Positions 44,924 to 55,080 of a DNA stretch of 64,000 nucleotides are shown piece by piece (positions within the stretch are counted from its first letter, which is position 1; every line of letters begins with the position of its first letter). A program made the translations under genes and the position numbers. The stretch comes from Formosa sediminum (GTDB taxonomy: Bacteria > Bacteroidota > Bacteroidia > Flavobacteriales > Flavobacteriaceae), in NCBI RefSeq assembly GCF_007197735.1, contig NZ_CP041637.1:2389001-2453000 (forward strand). The letters run 5' to 3'. The notes below the pieces were generated by a model. It had not been told where the DNA came from. It did no database searches and saw only the letters and a program-made list of their open reading frames with translations.

Positions 44924-47335
44924 TTATCTTAATTTAGGATATTTACAAGGATTAGCTTCATGTATCATTAGGTAAACGGTTTCAAATATATCTTCAACAG
45001 AAGGTTTCGAGAAATAATCGCCATCTGTACCATAAGCAGGGCGGTGTGGTTTAGCTGTTAATGTTCTTGGTCTGCTATCTAAATGTTCGTAACCGTTTTG
45101 AGTGTTTAAAATTTCGTTTAAAATATATGCAGATGCGCCTCCAGGAACGTCTTCGTCTATAACTAATAAACGGTTTGTTTTTGCTACACTTTTTACAATG
45201 TCATGGTTAACATCAAATGGTAAAAGGGATTGTACATCTATAACTTCTGCTTGAATACCAACTTCCATTAATTCTCTTGCAGCTTGTTCTACAATGCGTA
45301 ATGTAGAGCCGTAAGATACTAAAGTAATATCACTACCTGTACGTAATGTTTCTGTAACTCCAATAGGTGTTTTAAATAAACCGAAGTTAGAAGGTCTTTT
45401 TTCTTTTAAACGGTAACCATTTAAGCATTCAATAACTAATGCAGGCTCGTCAGATTCTAATAAGGTATTGTAAAATCCAGCAGCTTTAGTCATGTTTCTT
45501 GGAACTAATACATGAATACCACGTATTAGATGAATTAATCCCCCCATTTGAGAACCCGAATGCCAGATTCCTTCTAAACGATGCCCTCGTGTACGAATAA
45601 TTAATGGTGCTTTTTGTCGTCCTTTAGTTCGGTACTGTAGCGTTGCTAAATCGTCGCTAATAATTTGAATGGCATACATAATGTAGTCTAAATACTGAAT
45701 TTCTGCAATTGGGCGCAAACCGCGCATTGCCATACCAATACCTTGGCCAATTATGGTTGCTTCTCTAATACCTACATCTGCTACACGTAATTCACCATAT
45801 TTTTCTTGCATACCTTCAAGTCCTTGGTTAACATCTCCAATGTTTCCAGAGTCTTCACCAAAGATTAAGGTTTCAGGGTATTTACTAAATATAGCATCAA
45901 AATTATCTCTAATAATTAAACGGCCATCTACGTTTTCACTATCTTCAGTATAAATAGGTTTAACTTCTGCAATATATTTTACAGATTTATTACTTTCACT
46001 ATACAAATGAGAACTGTATTGTGGCTGTACTCTTTCAAAATATTTTTCAATCCATAATAAGAGTCTATCTTTTTCAGGAGCAGAATCATTTATAATGTAG
46101 CGTAACGTTTTTCGTGCAGCTACAATAATATCTCGCTTAATTGGCTCTTCAATATTTTCAAGGTCTTTAACGATTTTTTCGATAAACACTTTGTTAGAAC
46201 TAATATTGGCAACTTGTTTTAAAAGATTGGCAATTTCAGTTTTATCTTTATTTATAGGCTCAACAAAAAGTGACCACGCTGTTTTTTTGGCTTTACGAAC
46301 ATCGCGTTTTGCACTTTTTTCTATTTCTGTTAGTTCTTCGTCTGTAGCAAATCCATTGGCTATTAACCATTCTCGCATCTTCAAATTACAATCGTTAGCT
46401 GTTTCCCAAGCTAAGCGTTCTGGACTTTTATAACGTTCGTGAGATCCAGATGTAGAATGACCTTGTGGCTGTGTTAATTCGTTAACATGTATTAATACAG
46501 GAACATGTTCTGTTCTAGAAATTTCACCAGCTTTAAGATAGGTTTCTATTAGGTTAGGGTAGTCCCAACCTTTTACACATAATATTTCGTAACCGTTTCC
46601 GTTTTCGTCTCGTTGAAATCCTTTTAAAACTTCAGAAATATTTTCTTTAGTGGTTTGGTGTTTTGCATGTACAGATATTCCATATTCGTCGTCCCAAACA
46701 CTTATTACCATAGGCACTTGCAAAACCCCTGCGGCATTTATGGTTTCAAAAAATAATCCTTCGCTTGTACTTGCATTTCCAATAGTACCCCAAGCCACTT
46801 CATTTCCGTTATTCGAAAAGTTTTTAGTGTAAATCCCTTTTACATGTCTGTATATTTTAGAGGCTTGTGCTAATCCTAATAATCTAGGCATTTGTCCTGC
46901 TGTAGGAGAGATATCTGCACTTGAGTTTTTTTGCTGAGTTAAGTTTTTCCAATTTCCATTTTCATCTAAACTATGCGTGGCAAAATGTCCACCCATTTGT
47001 CTCCCTGCAGACATAGGCTCAATTTCTAAGTTGGTATTGGCGTACAATCCAGAGAAAAATTGTTCTATTGTAAGTTCGCCAATGGCCATCATAAATGTTT
47101 GGTCTCTATAATAACCAGAACGAAAATCCCCATCTTTAAATGCTTTGGCCATAGCCAATTGTGCGACTTCTTTTCCTCCTCCAAAAATTCCGAATTTTGC
47201 TTTACCTGTAAGTACTTCTCGTCTACCAAGTAAACTACATTCTCGAGAGGTCACTGCTATTTTGTAATCATTTAAAACTTCGGCTTTAAAATCTTCAAAA
47301 GAAAGTCCTGTCATTATTTCGGGTTCTGTCTGCAT
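44924..47335 (-). CDS. Fused alpha/beta E1 subunit of a 2-oxoacid dehydrogenase
   Basis: The 803-residue thiamine-diphosphate enzyme joins E1 alpha (1-340) and E1 beta (about 460-800), probably of a branched-chain 2-oxoacid dehydrogenase complex. The alpha part has MSAGRQMGGHFATHS. It carries a diphosphate-site motif GNASTSEGLFFETINAAG that replaces the usual GDG, with WDDEYGISVHAKHQTTKE after it. The beta part has FGEDSGNIGDVNQGLEGMQ, VADVGIREATIIGQGIGMAM and IDVQSLLPFDVN. The fusion is known in Bacteroidota. E2 and E3 genes are not in this window. Confidence 0.9.
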   Translation of the reverse strand: MQTEPEIMTGLSFEDFKAEVLNDYKIAVTSRECSLLGRREVLTGKAKFGIFGGGKEVAQLAMAKAFKDGDFRSGYYRDQTFMMAIGELTIEQFFSGLYANTNLEIEPMSAGRQMGGHFATHSLDENGNWKNLTQQKNSSADISPTAGQMPRLLGLAQASKIYRHVKGIYTKNFSNNGNEVAWGTIGNASTSEGLFFETINAAGVLQVPMVISVWDDEYGISVHAKHQTTKENISEVLKGFQRDENGNGYEILCVKGWDYPNLIETYLKAGEISRTEHVPVLIHVNELTQPQGHSTSGSHERYKSPERLAWETANDCNLKMREWLIANGFATDEELTEIEKSAKRDVRKAKKTAWSLFVEPINKDKTEIANLLKQVANISSNKVFIEKIVKDLENIEEPIKRDIIVAARKTLRYIINDSAPEKDRLLLWIEKYFERVQPQYSSHLYSESNKSVKYIAEVKPIYTEDSENVDGRLIIRDNFDAIFSKYPETLIFGEDSGNIGDVNQGLEGMQEKYGELRVADVGIREATIIGQGIGMAMRGLRPIAEIQYLDYIMYAIQIISDDLATLQYRTKGRQKAPLIIRTRGHRLEGIWHSGSQMGGLIHLIRGIHVLVPRNMTKAAGFYNTLLESDEPALVIECLNGYRLKEKRPSNFGLFKTPIGVTETLRTGSDITLVSYGSTLRIVEQAARELMEVGIQAEVIDVQSLLPFDVNHDIVKSVAKTNRLLVIDEDVPGGASAYILNEILNTQNGYEHLDSRPRTLTAKPHRPAYGTDGDYFSKPSVEDIFETVYLMIHEANPCKYPKLR

Positions 47336-47359
47336 GTTTTATAAGAATTGGAATACGTG

Positions 47360-47367
47360 CAAATTTA
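47360..47367 (-). promoter_or_regulatory. -7 box of the E1 alpha/beta gene
   Basis: The minus strand reads TAAATTTG with a TTG 20 bases upstream, a good match to the Bacteroidota promoter pattern, 25 bases from the ATG. Confidence 0.6.
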
Positions 47368-47472
47368 TGCAATTTAAATGGTTATTACAATTCAATCTTT
47401 ACATAAGTGCGCTGTGTAATTTGTAATAAAATATGGATTTTAGTGAGTTTTTATATGGAATCACTAGTTAAT

Positions 47473-47507
47473 TTAATTTTTATTATTAAATTATTAATAA
47501 AAATTAA
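47473..47507 (-). terminator. AT-only 13-bp hairpin after the M1-like gene
   Basis: TTAATTTTTATTA at 47473-47485 pairs perfectly with 47495-47507 around a nine-base loop, just past the stop at 47512 on the minus strand. Confidence 0.45.
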
Positions 47508-47511
47508 GAAT

Positions 47512-50343
47512 TTAATACCAGCGTCTTGTAAATAATCCGAATAGCGTTTTTGGTGATAAAGTAACTATAAATCTGATTTTGTCGCTATAATGTGGTTGAG
47601 AAACCTCCCAGCCTAAATTAGAATATACGGGAAAATACAATTCAAAATAATCTGTTATTAGGTTTAAACGGAATCCTGTATCGTATACAAATTTAGGCGA
47701 TAGGTTTCTGTTTTTCACCAAACCTACGTCTCCATATAATTCTAAATATTTCCAAATTGTTGTTCCTCCGTTTAATGTAGTCATCCACTGGTTTGCAAAA
47801 GCGGGTTGTAATTTAGATTTAAAGCCACCTTCAGATATAATTAATTCTTGGCTTAACAGTCCAGTTTCTTCAGAACGGCCTAGGTAGTTATAATCGAATA
47901 AATAATCTGTAGGGCGATCTAGTGCAAAACTAAAGTAATCTGATGTTTTATAGGTGTTATTATATAAAAACGTACCTGCAAAAAAGCGTAAATTAAAATT
48001 TCTATTATTTTCGGTAAGTTTTCTGTATTCAAAATTTACCGCAATCTTACCAAAATTTCTAGCCAATTGTAAATCTGTAAATCCTGTAACGTGATTTTTT
48101 AAATTAGGATTAGTATTGCCATATCGGATGTTAAATACATCATAATCTGGCTGATTTTCGTTAGTAAATTCTCCAGAGGGATCATCTTCTCTTGAAATGC
48201 TTATATATCTTAAGGTTAAGAACTGATTCTTGTTATCTCTAAAATCGTTTCGATTTCTAAATCTAAATTGTATGTAAGGAGTAAAGGATGTATAAGATAA
48301 ATCTGGAGCGTAATTAGAATATTCTCCCGAAAAACCATATCTAATGTAATATAGATCTTGATCTTCTGGACGTTGTGTAAAACTTAAACTTAAATTTCCG
48401 ATAAGCTGTTTGCTTTTTAATGCATACCGAGGACTCAAGCTATAAGCAAACGGTTTTGAGAGTACCGTTTTGTTATATAATCGTAATCCAGGAGCAAAAC
48501 CATCATAATAATTATATGTAAAATCTGGCATAAAAAAGACCTGATTGTAATAAGGGTCTTCTATATCTTTAAATAAACGGAATTGTAAGGGTCTGTTATT
48601 AAATACAATTCCTTTTAAAGATTTCCAGTCGTCTCTTAAATTAAATTCGGGTACGACCATATCGTAGTTTAATACCAGTTTATCTATACTATCTTTTGGT
48701 ATGGTAACTTTTTCTGTTTCAGTAATATTATTTATCCATGTTTTATAAACTACACTATTGTTTTTTATTCCGAATAGCGAGATTGGCATGCTGTTATTTC
48801 TCTTGTTCTTTATGGTAACTTCAAGAGAATCTCCTATAACATTATAGCCCTTAATCTTATAATCTATTTTTTGTCGTGTCGCGATATAATCGTTAAAAAA
48901 CCAATCGATGTCCTTATTTGTGTTACAGCGTAAAAGCGTTTCAAAATCTTTGGGAGAGGTTTGCTTTTGCTTGTATAAAGACATGTAACTTTTTATGGTT
49001 TGTTCTATTACATCTTCATTTAAATAATCTTCCAGATATTTTAAGCCAACACCTGCTTTGTATTTGTTAGCGATATTTGAGTTAAATTTTAATAACGAAT
49101 CTTTACGCATAGTTAATGGCTGATCTAAATTAGAACGTGCCATATGCATATATAAAAAGTTGTATTGGTTATTAAATTGAAGTTGTGTTGCGTGAAAAGC
49201 GCGAATTCCCCAAACTTTTGAAAGTGTACCAAAAAGTTTCATGTTTGGATAATATTCATCAACATATTTCATTAAATAATACACTTGTAATCCGTCGTTA
49301 AGCCAATAATCTTCTCTTGGATTAATTAATAACGTGCTTTCAAAATAGTTATTTAAAGCTGTTTTTATGAGTTTAAGCTCATATTGAAAATGGTTTGGGA
49401 ACGGACGAATAAAATTTGGAAGTTGGTTTAGTCCGTAAATTGGATTTTTTTTATAATCTATCTCAGAGAGTAACAATTTATCATGCGGATAGGCGCCAAA
49501 ATTATCGGTAATAAATGATATGATTTTATCGGTGATAATGATACGATCTATTTCATTTAAATTTTCATCGTTAATATTTGTAACTATTGAAAATGAATCG
49601 TTACCTATAGTATTAAAGTCGGATATTTTTTTTAAGAATAATTTTGAATCTACACTGTTTTTTCCGGTTAAAGTTACTATTGTATTTCCGTTACGTACTT
49701 CGGTATTTTCTTGTTTTAATTCTGAAGTTAGTGTGTAATAACTCGGAAATTTAATTTGGAGATTTAAATTGGCAGCAGGTATAAATAAATCGTCTAAATC
49801 TTTATTGCTGTAATAATTCCATTTGCCATTATATACTGCTGGTGTAATATACCAATAACGCAAGTTAAAATCGTTAGTACTAGTCCAGCCATAGCGGGTA
49901 AAGTTATCGTTAGGAATTTGTACAAGATATTGCAGTGTAATTACATAACTTTCGCCTGCCTGTAAAGGTTTAGTAAGTTTAACTTTTAAAACATCTGGAT
50001 GATCTTTTAGTCTGTTATAGTCTACTTCTGTGTTATGTTCTGTTATACTAGTTACAACTGTAAATCCGCGATCTTTGCTTTTTGCAAAATGGAAATTGGT
50101 TTTATATTCATCTGCAAAACGTTTTGCTAATGGCGTTGTTTTAGTAGCGTAACTGTTGGCCCAATCGTTTAAATATATGGCATGTAGTGTGTCTTGAGTG
50201 GTATTTTTATACTCTATTGTTTGTGTTATGTGAATTTGCTTAGCAGACACGTCAAAAGTTGCTTTTACGTCAATTTTATTTTGACTAATAGCAATTAGGT
50301 GTGTAAATAAAAATAGTGCAAAGCAAATACTTCGTGAACTCAA
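47512..50343 (-). CDS. Exported M1-like protein lacking the zinc motif, with beta-rich C-terminus
   Basis: The 943-residue protein has a signal peptide (ICFALFLFTHLIAISQ) and an M1-type N-terminal beta-sandwich (YKNTTQDTLHAIYLNDWANS). Where M1 peptidases have HExxH the sequence reads YELKLIKTAL (near 320-330). The WLNEG block that follows is WLNDGLQVYYLM, so all zinc ligands seem lost. Residues 600-943 alternate like a surface or barrel domain and end in RRWY. The start codon is TTG, as a stop lies two codons upstream and no ATG precedes the signal. Flavobacterial homologues are annotated as metalloproteases. A structural or chaperone-like role is possible. Confidence 0.82.
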   Translation of the reverse strand: MSSRSICFALFLFTHLIAISQNKIDVKATFDVSAKQIHITQTIEYKNTTQDTLHAIYLNDWANSYATKTTPLAKRFADEYKTNFHFAKSKDRGFTVVTSITEHNTEVDYNRLKDHPDVLKVKLTKPLQAGESYVITLQYLVQIPNDNFTRYGWTSTNDFNLRYWYITPAVYNGKWNYYSNKDLDDLFIPAANLNLQIKFPSYYTLTSELKQENTEVRNGNTIVTLTGKNSVDSKLFLKKISDFNTIGNDSFSIVTNINDENLNEIDRIIITDKIISFITDNFGAYPHDKLLLSEIDYKKNPIYGLNQLPNFIRPFPNHFQYELKLIKTALNNYFESTLLINPREDYWLNDGLQVYYLMKYVDEYYPNMKLFGTLSKVWGIRAFHATQLQFNNQYNFLYMHMARSNLDQPLTMRKDSLLKFNSNIANKYKAGVGLKYLEDYLNEDVIEQTIKSYMSLYKQKQTSPKDFETLLRCNTNKDIDWFFNDYIATRQKIDYKIKGYNVIGDSLEVTIKNKRNNSMPISLFGIKNNSVVYKTWINNITETEKVTIPKDSIDKLVLNYDMVVPEFNLRDDWKSLKGIVFNNRPLQFRLFKDIEDPYYNQVFFMPDFTYNYYDGFAPGLRLYNKTVLSKPFAYSLSPRYALKSKQLIGNLSLSFTQRPEDQDLYYIRYGFSGEYSNYAPDLSYTSFTPYIQFRFRNRNDFRDNKNQFLTLRYISISREDDPSGEFTNENQPDYDVFNIRYGNTNPNLKNHVTGFTDLQLARNFGKIAVNFEYRKLTENNRNFNLRFFAGTFLYNNTYKTSDYFSFALDRPTDYLFDYNYLGRSEETGLLSQELIISEGGFKSKLQPAFANQWMTTLNGGTTIWKYLELYGDVGLVKNRNLSPKFVYDTGFRLNLITDYFELYFPVYSNLGWEVSQPHYSDKIRFIVTLSPKTLFGLFTRRWY

Positions 50344-50380
50344 GCTATTTCAGAAAATTTTAAATTCTACATTGGTTTAA

Positions 50381-50433
50381 ATTATTATGGTAATATTTTA
50401 ATAGCAAATGCAGTAAGATATTACCATAATAAT
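50381..50433 (-). terminator. 16-bp perfect inverted repeat between the LOG-family and M1-like genes
   Basis: ATTATTATGGTAATAT at 50381-50396 pairs without mismatch with 50418-50433 around a 21-base loop. It lies between tandem minus-strand genes and could end the uvrA-LOG transcript or regulate the M1-like gene. A clear T-run is missing. Confidence 0.5.
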
Positions 50434-50481
50434 AGAATTGGAAAGGTATATTTTTAAAGGAAGTTATTTTTTTTATTGATG

Positions 50482-51171
50482 TTAAAAATTTAAACTAAAA
50501 TTAGAATCATTATAAAATTCATTTAGAATATCAACCACTTCATCTTCAGTGTCTACAATGTGTATTAAGTCTAAGTCTTTAGGACTTATAGTACTATGTT
50601 TAGCTAACATTGTAGATTTTATCCATTCAAACAGTCCTTGCCAATAGTCTTTACCCACTAAAATAATTGGAAAGCGTTCAATCTTTCCGGTTTGTATTAA
50701 GGTAATAGATTCGAACAACTCATCCAAGGTCCCAAATCCACCTGGAAGAACCACAAAACCTTGTGAATATTTTACAAACATTAGTTTTCTTACAAAAAAG
50801 TAATCGAAATCTAAGTTTTTATCTGGATTTATATAAGGATTATCATGTTGTTCAAACGGTAATTTTATGTTTAATCCTACAGAAGTTCCACCTCCCAAAT
50901 GCGCACCTTTATTACCTGCTTCCATAATTCCTGGTCCGCCACCGGTAATTACGCCATAACCTTCGTCTACAATTTTATGAGCAACGCGTTCTGCTAATTT
51001 GTAATAAGGATCTTCAGGTTTAGTTCTTGCAGATCCAAAAATAGAAATACAAGGACCTACTGTACTCATTTTTTCAAAACCATTAACAAACTCGCCCATG
51101 ATTTTGAAAATGGCCCATGAATCGTTTGTTTTTATTTCATTCCAACCTTTTGGATGTTGTTGTTTTGTCAT
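50482..51171 (-). CDS. LOG family protein (TIGR00730)
   Basis: The start at ATG 51171 gives 229 residues, beginning TKQQHPKGWNEIKTNDSWAIF. The Rossmann-type fold carries ITGGGPGIMEAGNKGAHLGG and the signature PGGFGTLDELFE of LOG/lysine-decarboxylase-like nucleoside-monophosphate hydrolases. Members cleave the base from nucleotides or make cytokinin-like products. It follows uvrA by 19 bases. Longer starts would overlap uvrA and add a basic tail. Confidence 0.88.
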   Translation of the reverse strand: MTKQQHPKGWNEIKTNDSWAIFKIMGEFVNGFEKMSTVGPCISIFGSARTKPEDPYYKLAERVAHKIVDEGYGVITGGGPGIMEAGNKGAHLGGGTSVGLNIKLPFEQHDNPYINPDKNLDFDYFFVRKLMFVKYSQGFVVLPGGFGTLDELFESITLIQTGKIERFPIILVGKDYWQGLFEWIKSTMLAKHSTISPKDLDLIHIVDTEDEVVDILNEFYNDSNFSLNF

Positions 51172-51190
51172 AATCATTTTTATTCTAATG

Positions 51191-54022
51191 CTAATGTAAT
51201 TCTTTTTTAAGGAATTTTGCTGTGTAACTTTTTTTGTGTTTTGCAACCTTTTCAGGGGTTCCTTCTACAATAACCTGACCACCACGTTTACCGCCTTCAT
51301 ACCCTATATCTATAATATGATCTACGGTTTTAATAACATCTAAATTATGTTCAATAATAAGCACAGTGTTTCCTTTGTCTACCAATTTGTTTAGAACAAT
51401 CATAAGTACACGTATGTCTTCAAAATGCAGACCAGTAGTAGGTTCATCTAAAATATAGAATGTGTTTCCGGTGTCGCGTTTGCTTAATTCTGTGGCTAGT
51501 TTAATACGTTGTGCTTCACCACCAGAAAGTGTTGTACTTTGTTGCCCTAGAGTTATATAACCTAATCCTACATCTTGAATGGTTTTTACTTTTTTATGAA
51601 TTTTAGGGATGTTTTCAAAAAATGGTACAGCTTCATCAATAGTCATGTTTAATACATCACTAATCGATTTTCCTTTATATCTAATTTCCAGAGTTTCTCT
51701 GTTAAAACGCTTACCCTGACAGGTTTCACATTCTACATATACATCTGGTAAAAAATTCATTTCAATAACACGTAAACCACCTCCTTGACAGGTTTCGCAA
51801 CGGCCACCTTTAACGTTAAAACTAAAACGTCCAGGTTTGTAACCACGAATCATGGCTTCAGGAATTTTAGCAAATAAACTTCGTATTTCGCTAAACACAC
51901 CGGTGTAAGTTGCCGGATTACTTCTTGGTGTACGGCCAATTGGCGATTGGTTAATATCAATTACTTTATCTAAATGTTCTAGGCCTTTAATACTTTTATA
52001 AGGCATTGGTTTTTTTACGCCATTAAAATAATAAGCATTTAAGATGGGGTAGAGGGTTTCGTTAATTAAAGTAGATTTTCCGCTTCCTGAAACTCCAGTA
52101 ACACCAATCATTTTTCCTAATGGAAAAGACACACTTATATTTTTTAAGTTATTTCCTGTGCATCCTTTTAAAGATAAAACGTGTCCGTTACCTTCACGAC
52201 GTTTTTCAGGAATTTCAATGGCCTTAGTGCCATTAATATATTTAGCTGTTAAAGTATCTTGTTGTAATAATTCTTTTGGAGTGCCTTCACTAATTATTTC
52301 TCCGCCATAGCGTCCAGCTTTTGGACCAATGTCTATCACGTAATCAGCCCGTTCAATCATATCTTTGTCGTGTTCTACCACTATAACTGAATTACCTACG
52401 TCACGAAGGGAGATAAGCGAATTGATTAATTTTTCGTTATCGCGCTGGTGTAATCCAATACTTGGTTCGTCTAAAATATAAAGCACACCTACCAATTGCG
52501 AACCAATTTGAGTTGCCAATCGAATACGCTGTGCTTCTCCTCCAGACAAGGATTTAGAGCTTCTGTTTAATGATAAATAGTCTAAACCTACATCTAATAA
52601 AAATTGTAAGCGCGTACTAATTTCTTTAATAATTTCAGTTCCAATTTGGAGTTGTTTGTTAGATAGATGTGATTTTAAGTCTTTAAACCAAACAGATAGA
52701 TCACTAATATCTTTATTGGCTAATTCTGCAATATTTAAACCGTTAACTTTAAAATATAAAGATTCTTTTCTTAGTCTTGAACCGCCACATTGCTCACAGT
52801 TAACTTTATCCATAAAGTCTTTTGCCCAACGTTTTAAAGTTGTTGTTTGTGCATTTTCAAACTGACTTTCTATAAAGTTGGCTACGCCTTCAAAATCTAT
52901 TTTATAATTTCTAGTGATGCCTAAGGTTTTACTTTCAACCGAAAATTTTTCTTTTCCACCATATAAAATCATCTGTTTGGCGGCTTCAGGAATAGTATTA
53001 TAGGGATCTGTCAATTTAAAATTGAAATGCTGGGCGATTAACTCTAATTGTTTAAAAATCCAACTATTTTTCTCTGGTCCGTGAGGTGCTAATGCCCCTG
53101 CTTTTATGGATAAACTTGGATCGGGGATAATCTTTGAGAGATTTACCTGATACAATTGCCCAATACCATTACATTTTGGACAAGCTCCTTTTGGCGAATT
53201 AAATGAGAAATTATTAGGCTCTGGATTAGGGTAAGATATACCTGTAGAAGGACACATTAGTAACCGACTAAAATAACGTGCTTCGTTAGTATCTTGGTCT
53301 ATAACCATTAAAACATCGTCACCATGATACATGGCCGTGTTTATAGATTCGGTAAGCCGTTTATCGTTATCTGTATGGTTTTCAATTTTTAAACGATCGA
53401 TAACAATTTCAATGTCATGTGTTTTATAACGGTCTAATTTCATGCCTTTAACCAGATCGCGAATTTCGCCATCTGTTCTTACTTTTACAAAACCTTGTTT
53501 GGCAATTTGCTCAAACAATTCTCTATAATGACCTTTTCTAGATCGTATTACGGGCGCAAGGATATTAATACGTTTACCTTGGTACTCTTCAGTGATTAAG
53601 TTTTTAATCTGCTCATCACTATAACTTACCATTTGTTCACCCGTATTAAAACTGTATGCATCACTTGCACGGGCGTATAGTAAACGTAAAAAATCGTAAA
53701 TCTCAGTAATTGTACCTACAGTAGATCGTGGTGACTTACTGGTTGTTTTTTGTTCAATGGCAATGACTGGAGAAAGTCCGTCAATTTTATCTACATCGGG
53801 GCGTTCTAAACCACCTAAAAATTGTCTGGCATAGGCCGAAAACGTTTCAATATAACGCCGTTGGCCTTCGGCATAAATGGTGTCGAAAGCTAAGGACGAT
53901 TTTCCACTACCAGATAAACCTGTAATAACAACAAGTTTGTCTCTAGGAATAGAAACGTCTATATTTTTTAAATTGTGCACTCTGGCACCTTTAACTTCAA
54001 TATGTTCTTCGAAATTGCTCAT
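51191..54022 (-). CDS. uvrA: UvrABC excinuclease subunit A
   Basis: The 943-residue damage-recognition ATPase has two ABC modules. The first has a Walker [10 protein letters not shown] and the signature [17 protein letters not shown]. The second has VSGSGKSTL and [15 protein letters not shown]. Zinc-finger cysteines appear as [17 protein letters not shown] and CETCQGGG with CETCQGKR. The ATG at 54022 is preferred because one 18 bases upstream lies in the -7 box. It is followed by the LOG-family gene. Confidence 0.97.
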   Translation of the reverse strand: MSNFEEHIEVKGARVHNLKNIDVSIPRDKLVVITGLSGSGKSSLAFDTIYAEGQRRYIETFSAYARQFLGGLERPDVDKIDGLSPVIAIEQKTTSKSPRSTVGTITEIYDFLRLLYARASDAYSFNTGEQMVSYSDEQIKNLITEEYQGKRINILAPVIRSRKGHYRELFEQIAKQGFVKVRTDGEIRDLVKGMKLDRYKTHDIEIVIDRLKIENHTDNDKRLTESINTAMYHGDDVLMVIDQDTNEARYFSRLLMCPSTGISYPNPEPNNFSFNSPKGACPKCNGIGQLYQVNLSKIIPDPSLSIKAGALAPHGPEKNSWIFKQLELIAQHFNFKLTDPYNTIPEAAKQMILYGGKEKFSVESKTLGITRNYKIDFEGVANFIESQFENAQTTTLKRWAKDFMDKVNCEQCGGSRLRKESLYFKVNGLNIAELANKDISDLSVWFKDLKSHLSNKQLQIGTEIIKEISTRLQFLLDVGLDYLSLNRSSKSLSGGEAQRIRLATQIGSQLVGVLYILDEPSIGLHQRDNEKLINSLISLRDVGNSVIVVEHDKDMIERADYVIDIGPKAGRYGGEIISEGTPKELLQQDTLTAKYINGTKAIEIPEKRREGNGHVLSLKGCTGNNLKNISVSFPLGKMIGVTGVSGSGKSTLINETLYPILNAYYFNGVKKPMPYKSIKGLEHLDKVIDINQSPIGRTPRSNPATYTGVFSEIRSLFAKIPEAMIRGYKPGRFSFNVKGGRCETCQGGGLRVIEMNFLPDVYVECETCQGKRFNRETLEIRYKGKSISDVLNMTIDEAVPFFENIPKIHKKVKTIQDVGLGYITLGQQSTTLSGGEAQRIKLATELSKRDTGNTFYILDEPTTGLHFEDIRVLMIVLNKLVDKGNTVLIIEHNLDVIKTVDHIIDIGYEGGKRGGQVIVEGTPEKVAKHKKSYTAKFLKKELH

Positions 54023-54037
54023 ATAAATGCAAAGTTT

Positions 54038-54045
54038 CAAAGATA
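54038..54045 (-). promoter_or_regulatory. -7 box of uvrA
   Basis: The minus strand reads TATCTTTG, matching TAnnTTTG, 16 bases from the ATG at 54022. Confidence 0.5.
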
Positions 54046-54221
54046 CAGATTTTATGGTGAAAAAGGAAACGAGTGGGGTCTTAGTAAATTGTTAAAAATG
54101 AAACGATATAACTCCAGATATCTTAAAAAAAGCAGACGTCTTAAAGTTGAAAATAAATTGCTCATCAAAATTTAATTCTTAAAGCTAAATTGATATTTCG
54201 GGACGTTTTTTAAAATGTAAC

Positions 54222-54884
54222 TTATTTTATCACAATTAGGAATAAAATAGCAACAATAAGAATTAAAATAGGAATAATCCATCGGTGTTTAATGCCTTCT
54301 TTATGTTTTTTTTTAGTTTGTATTGGACGTGTCTTTTTTTCGGTGGTTACAACTGTATTCGTATCATTTAATAAAGCTTTTATACCGCTAGGAGTCTCTA
54401 AAAGGATATCGTCTCTTTGAGCGGTTAAAGAATTAATTAATTCTGAGGAGTTTAGTTCTTTTGATTTTACATATGCCAAAACCATTAAAGTAGACATCAT
54501 CATTAATCTAAAAATTGAAGATGTTTTTATATGAAGTTTATCTGCTAAAATTTCAAATAATCTAGATTGTTTGTCTTTAAAAAGTAAATCTAATGCTTGT
54601 TTTCCGCTATCTAAAAGAGATGTGTTTCCTTTATCTGTGAGTAAAGTGGGTAAATCCGACATGATCTCTGAAGCGTTTAAACTTGTACTATTGGCTAAAC
54701 CTATAAATTGATCTATAGTTTGTGGGTGAGTTGTTTTATCAAATAGGCTAAATACAAGCGTTGGAATAGTAGCAGATATGGCTTTAAATATATTACTTTC
54801 AGTTTCATCTAAGACCTCAGATGCTTGCGTAACTAGGTCCGGTGTAATATAATTTTTTAAAGCATTTAATAAATGGTTGTCCAT
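54222..54884 (-). CDS. DUF937 domain membrane-anchored protein
   Basis: The 220-residue protein has a helical N-terminal region of the DUF937/YidB type: LNALKNYITPDLVTQASEVL, SNIFKAISATIPTLVFSLFD and GKQALDLLFKDKQSRLFEIL. A lysine-rich linker and one C-terminal helix (WIIPILILIVAILFLIVIK) follow, giving a tail-anchored layout. The function of DUF937 is unknown. The gene stands alone with 200-base gaps on both sides. Confidence 0.8.
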   Translation of the reverse strand: MDNHLLNALKNYITPDLVTQASEVLDETESNIFKAISATIPTLVFSLFDKTTHPQTIDQFIGLANSTSLNASEIMSDLPTLLTDKGNTSLLDSGKQALDLLFKDKQSRLFEILADKLHIKTSSIFRLMMMSTLMVLAYVKSKELNSSELINSLTAQRDDILLETPSGIKALLNDTNTVVTTEKKTRPIQTKKKHKEGIKHRWIIPILILIVAILFLIVIK

Positions 54885-55080
54885 ACCTTATTGTTAGTTT
54901 GTTAACCAAAATTAATAAATTAAATGTTTAAAATATTGATTTATGGCATGTTTTTAAAAATGTAAAATTTAATTATATTTTACATATGATGTAAATTTAA
55001 TAAAATTATTACCTTGTTACTTTGAATTTAATAATTTGGATTGCTTTTGTGGCATTTAATTATGATATTTAAGGTTAGCT

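Noticed and set aside
54098-54175. Basic 25-codon plus-strand frame upstream of the DUF937 gene region (starts MKRYNSRYLKKSRRLK)
   Set aside because: It has no promoter box, no family resemblance and a composition expected from AT-rich DNA; chance is more likely.
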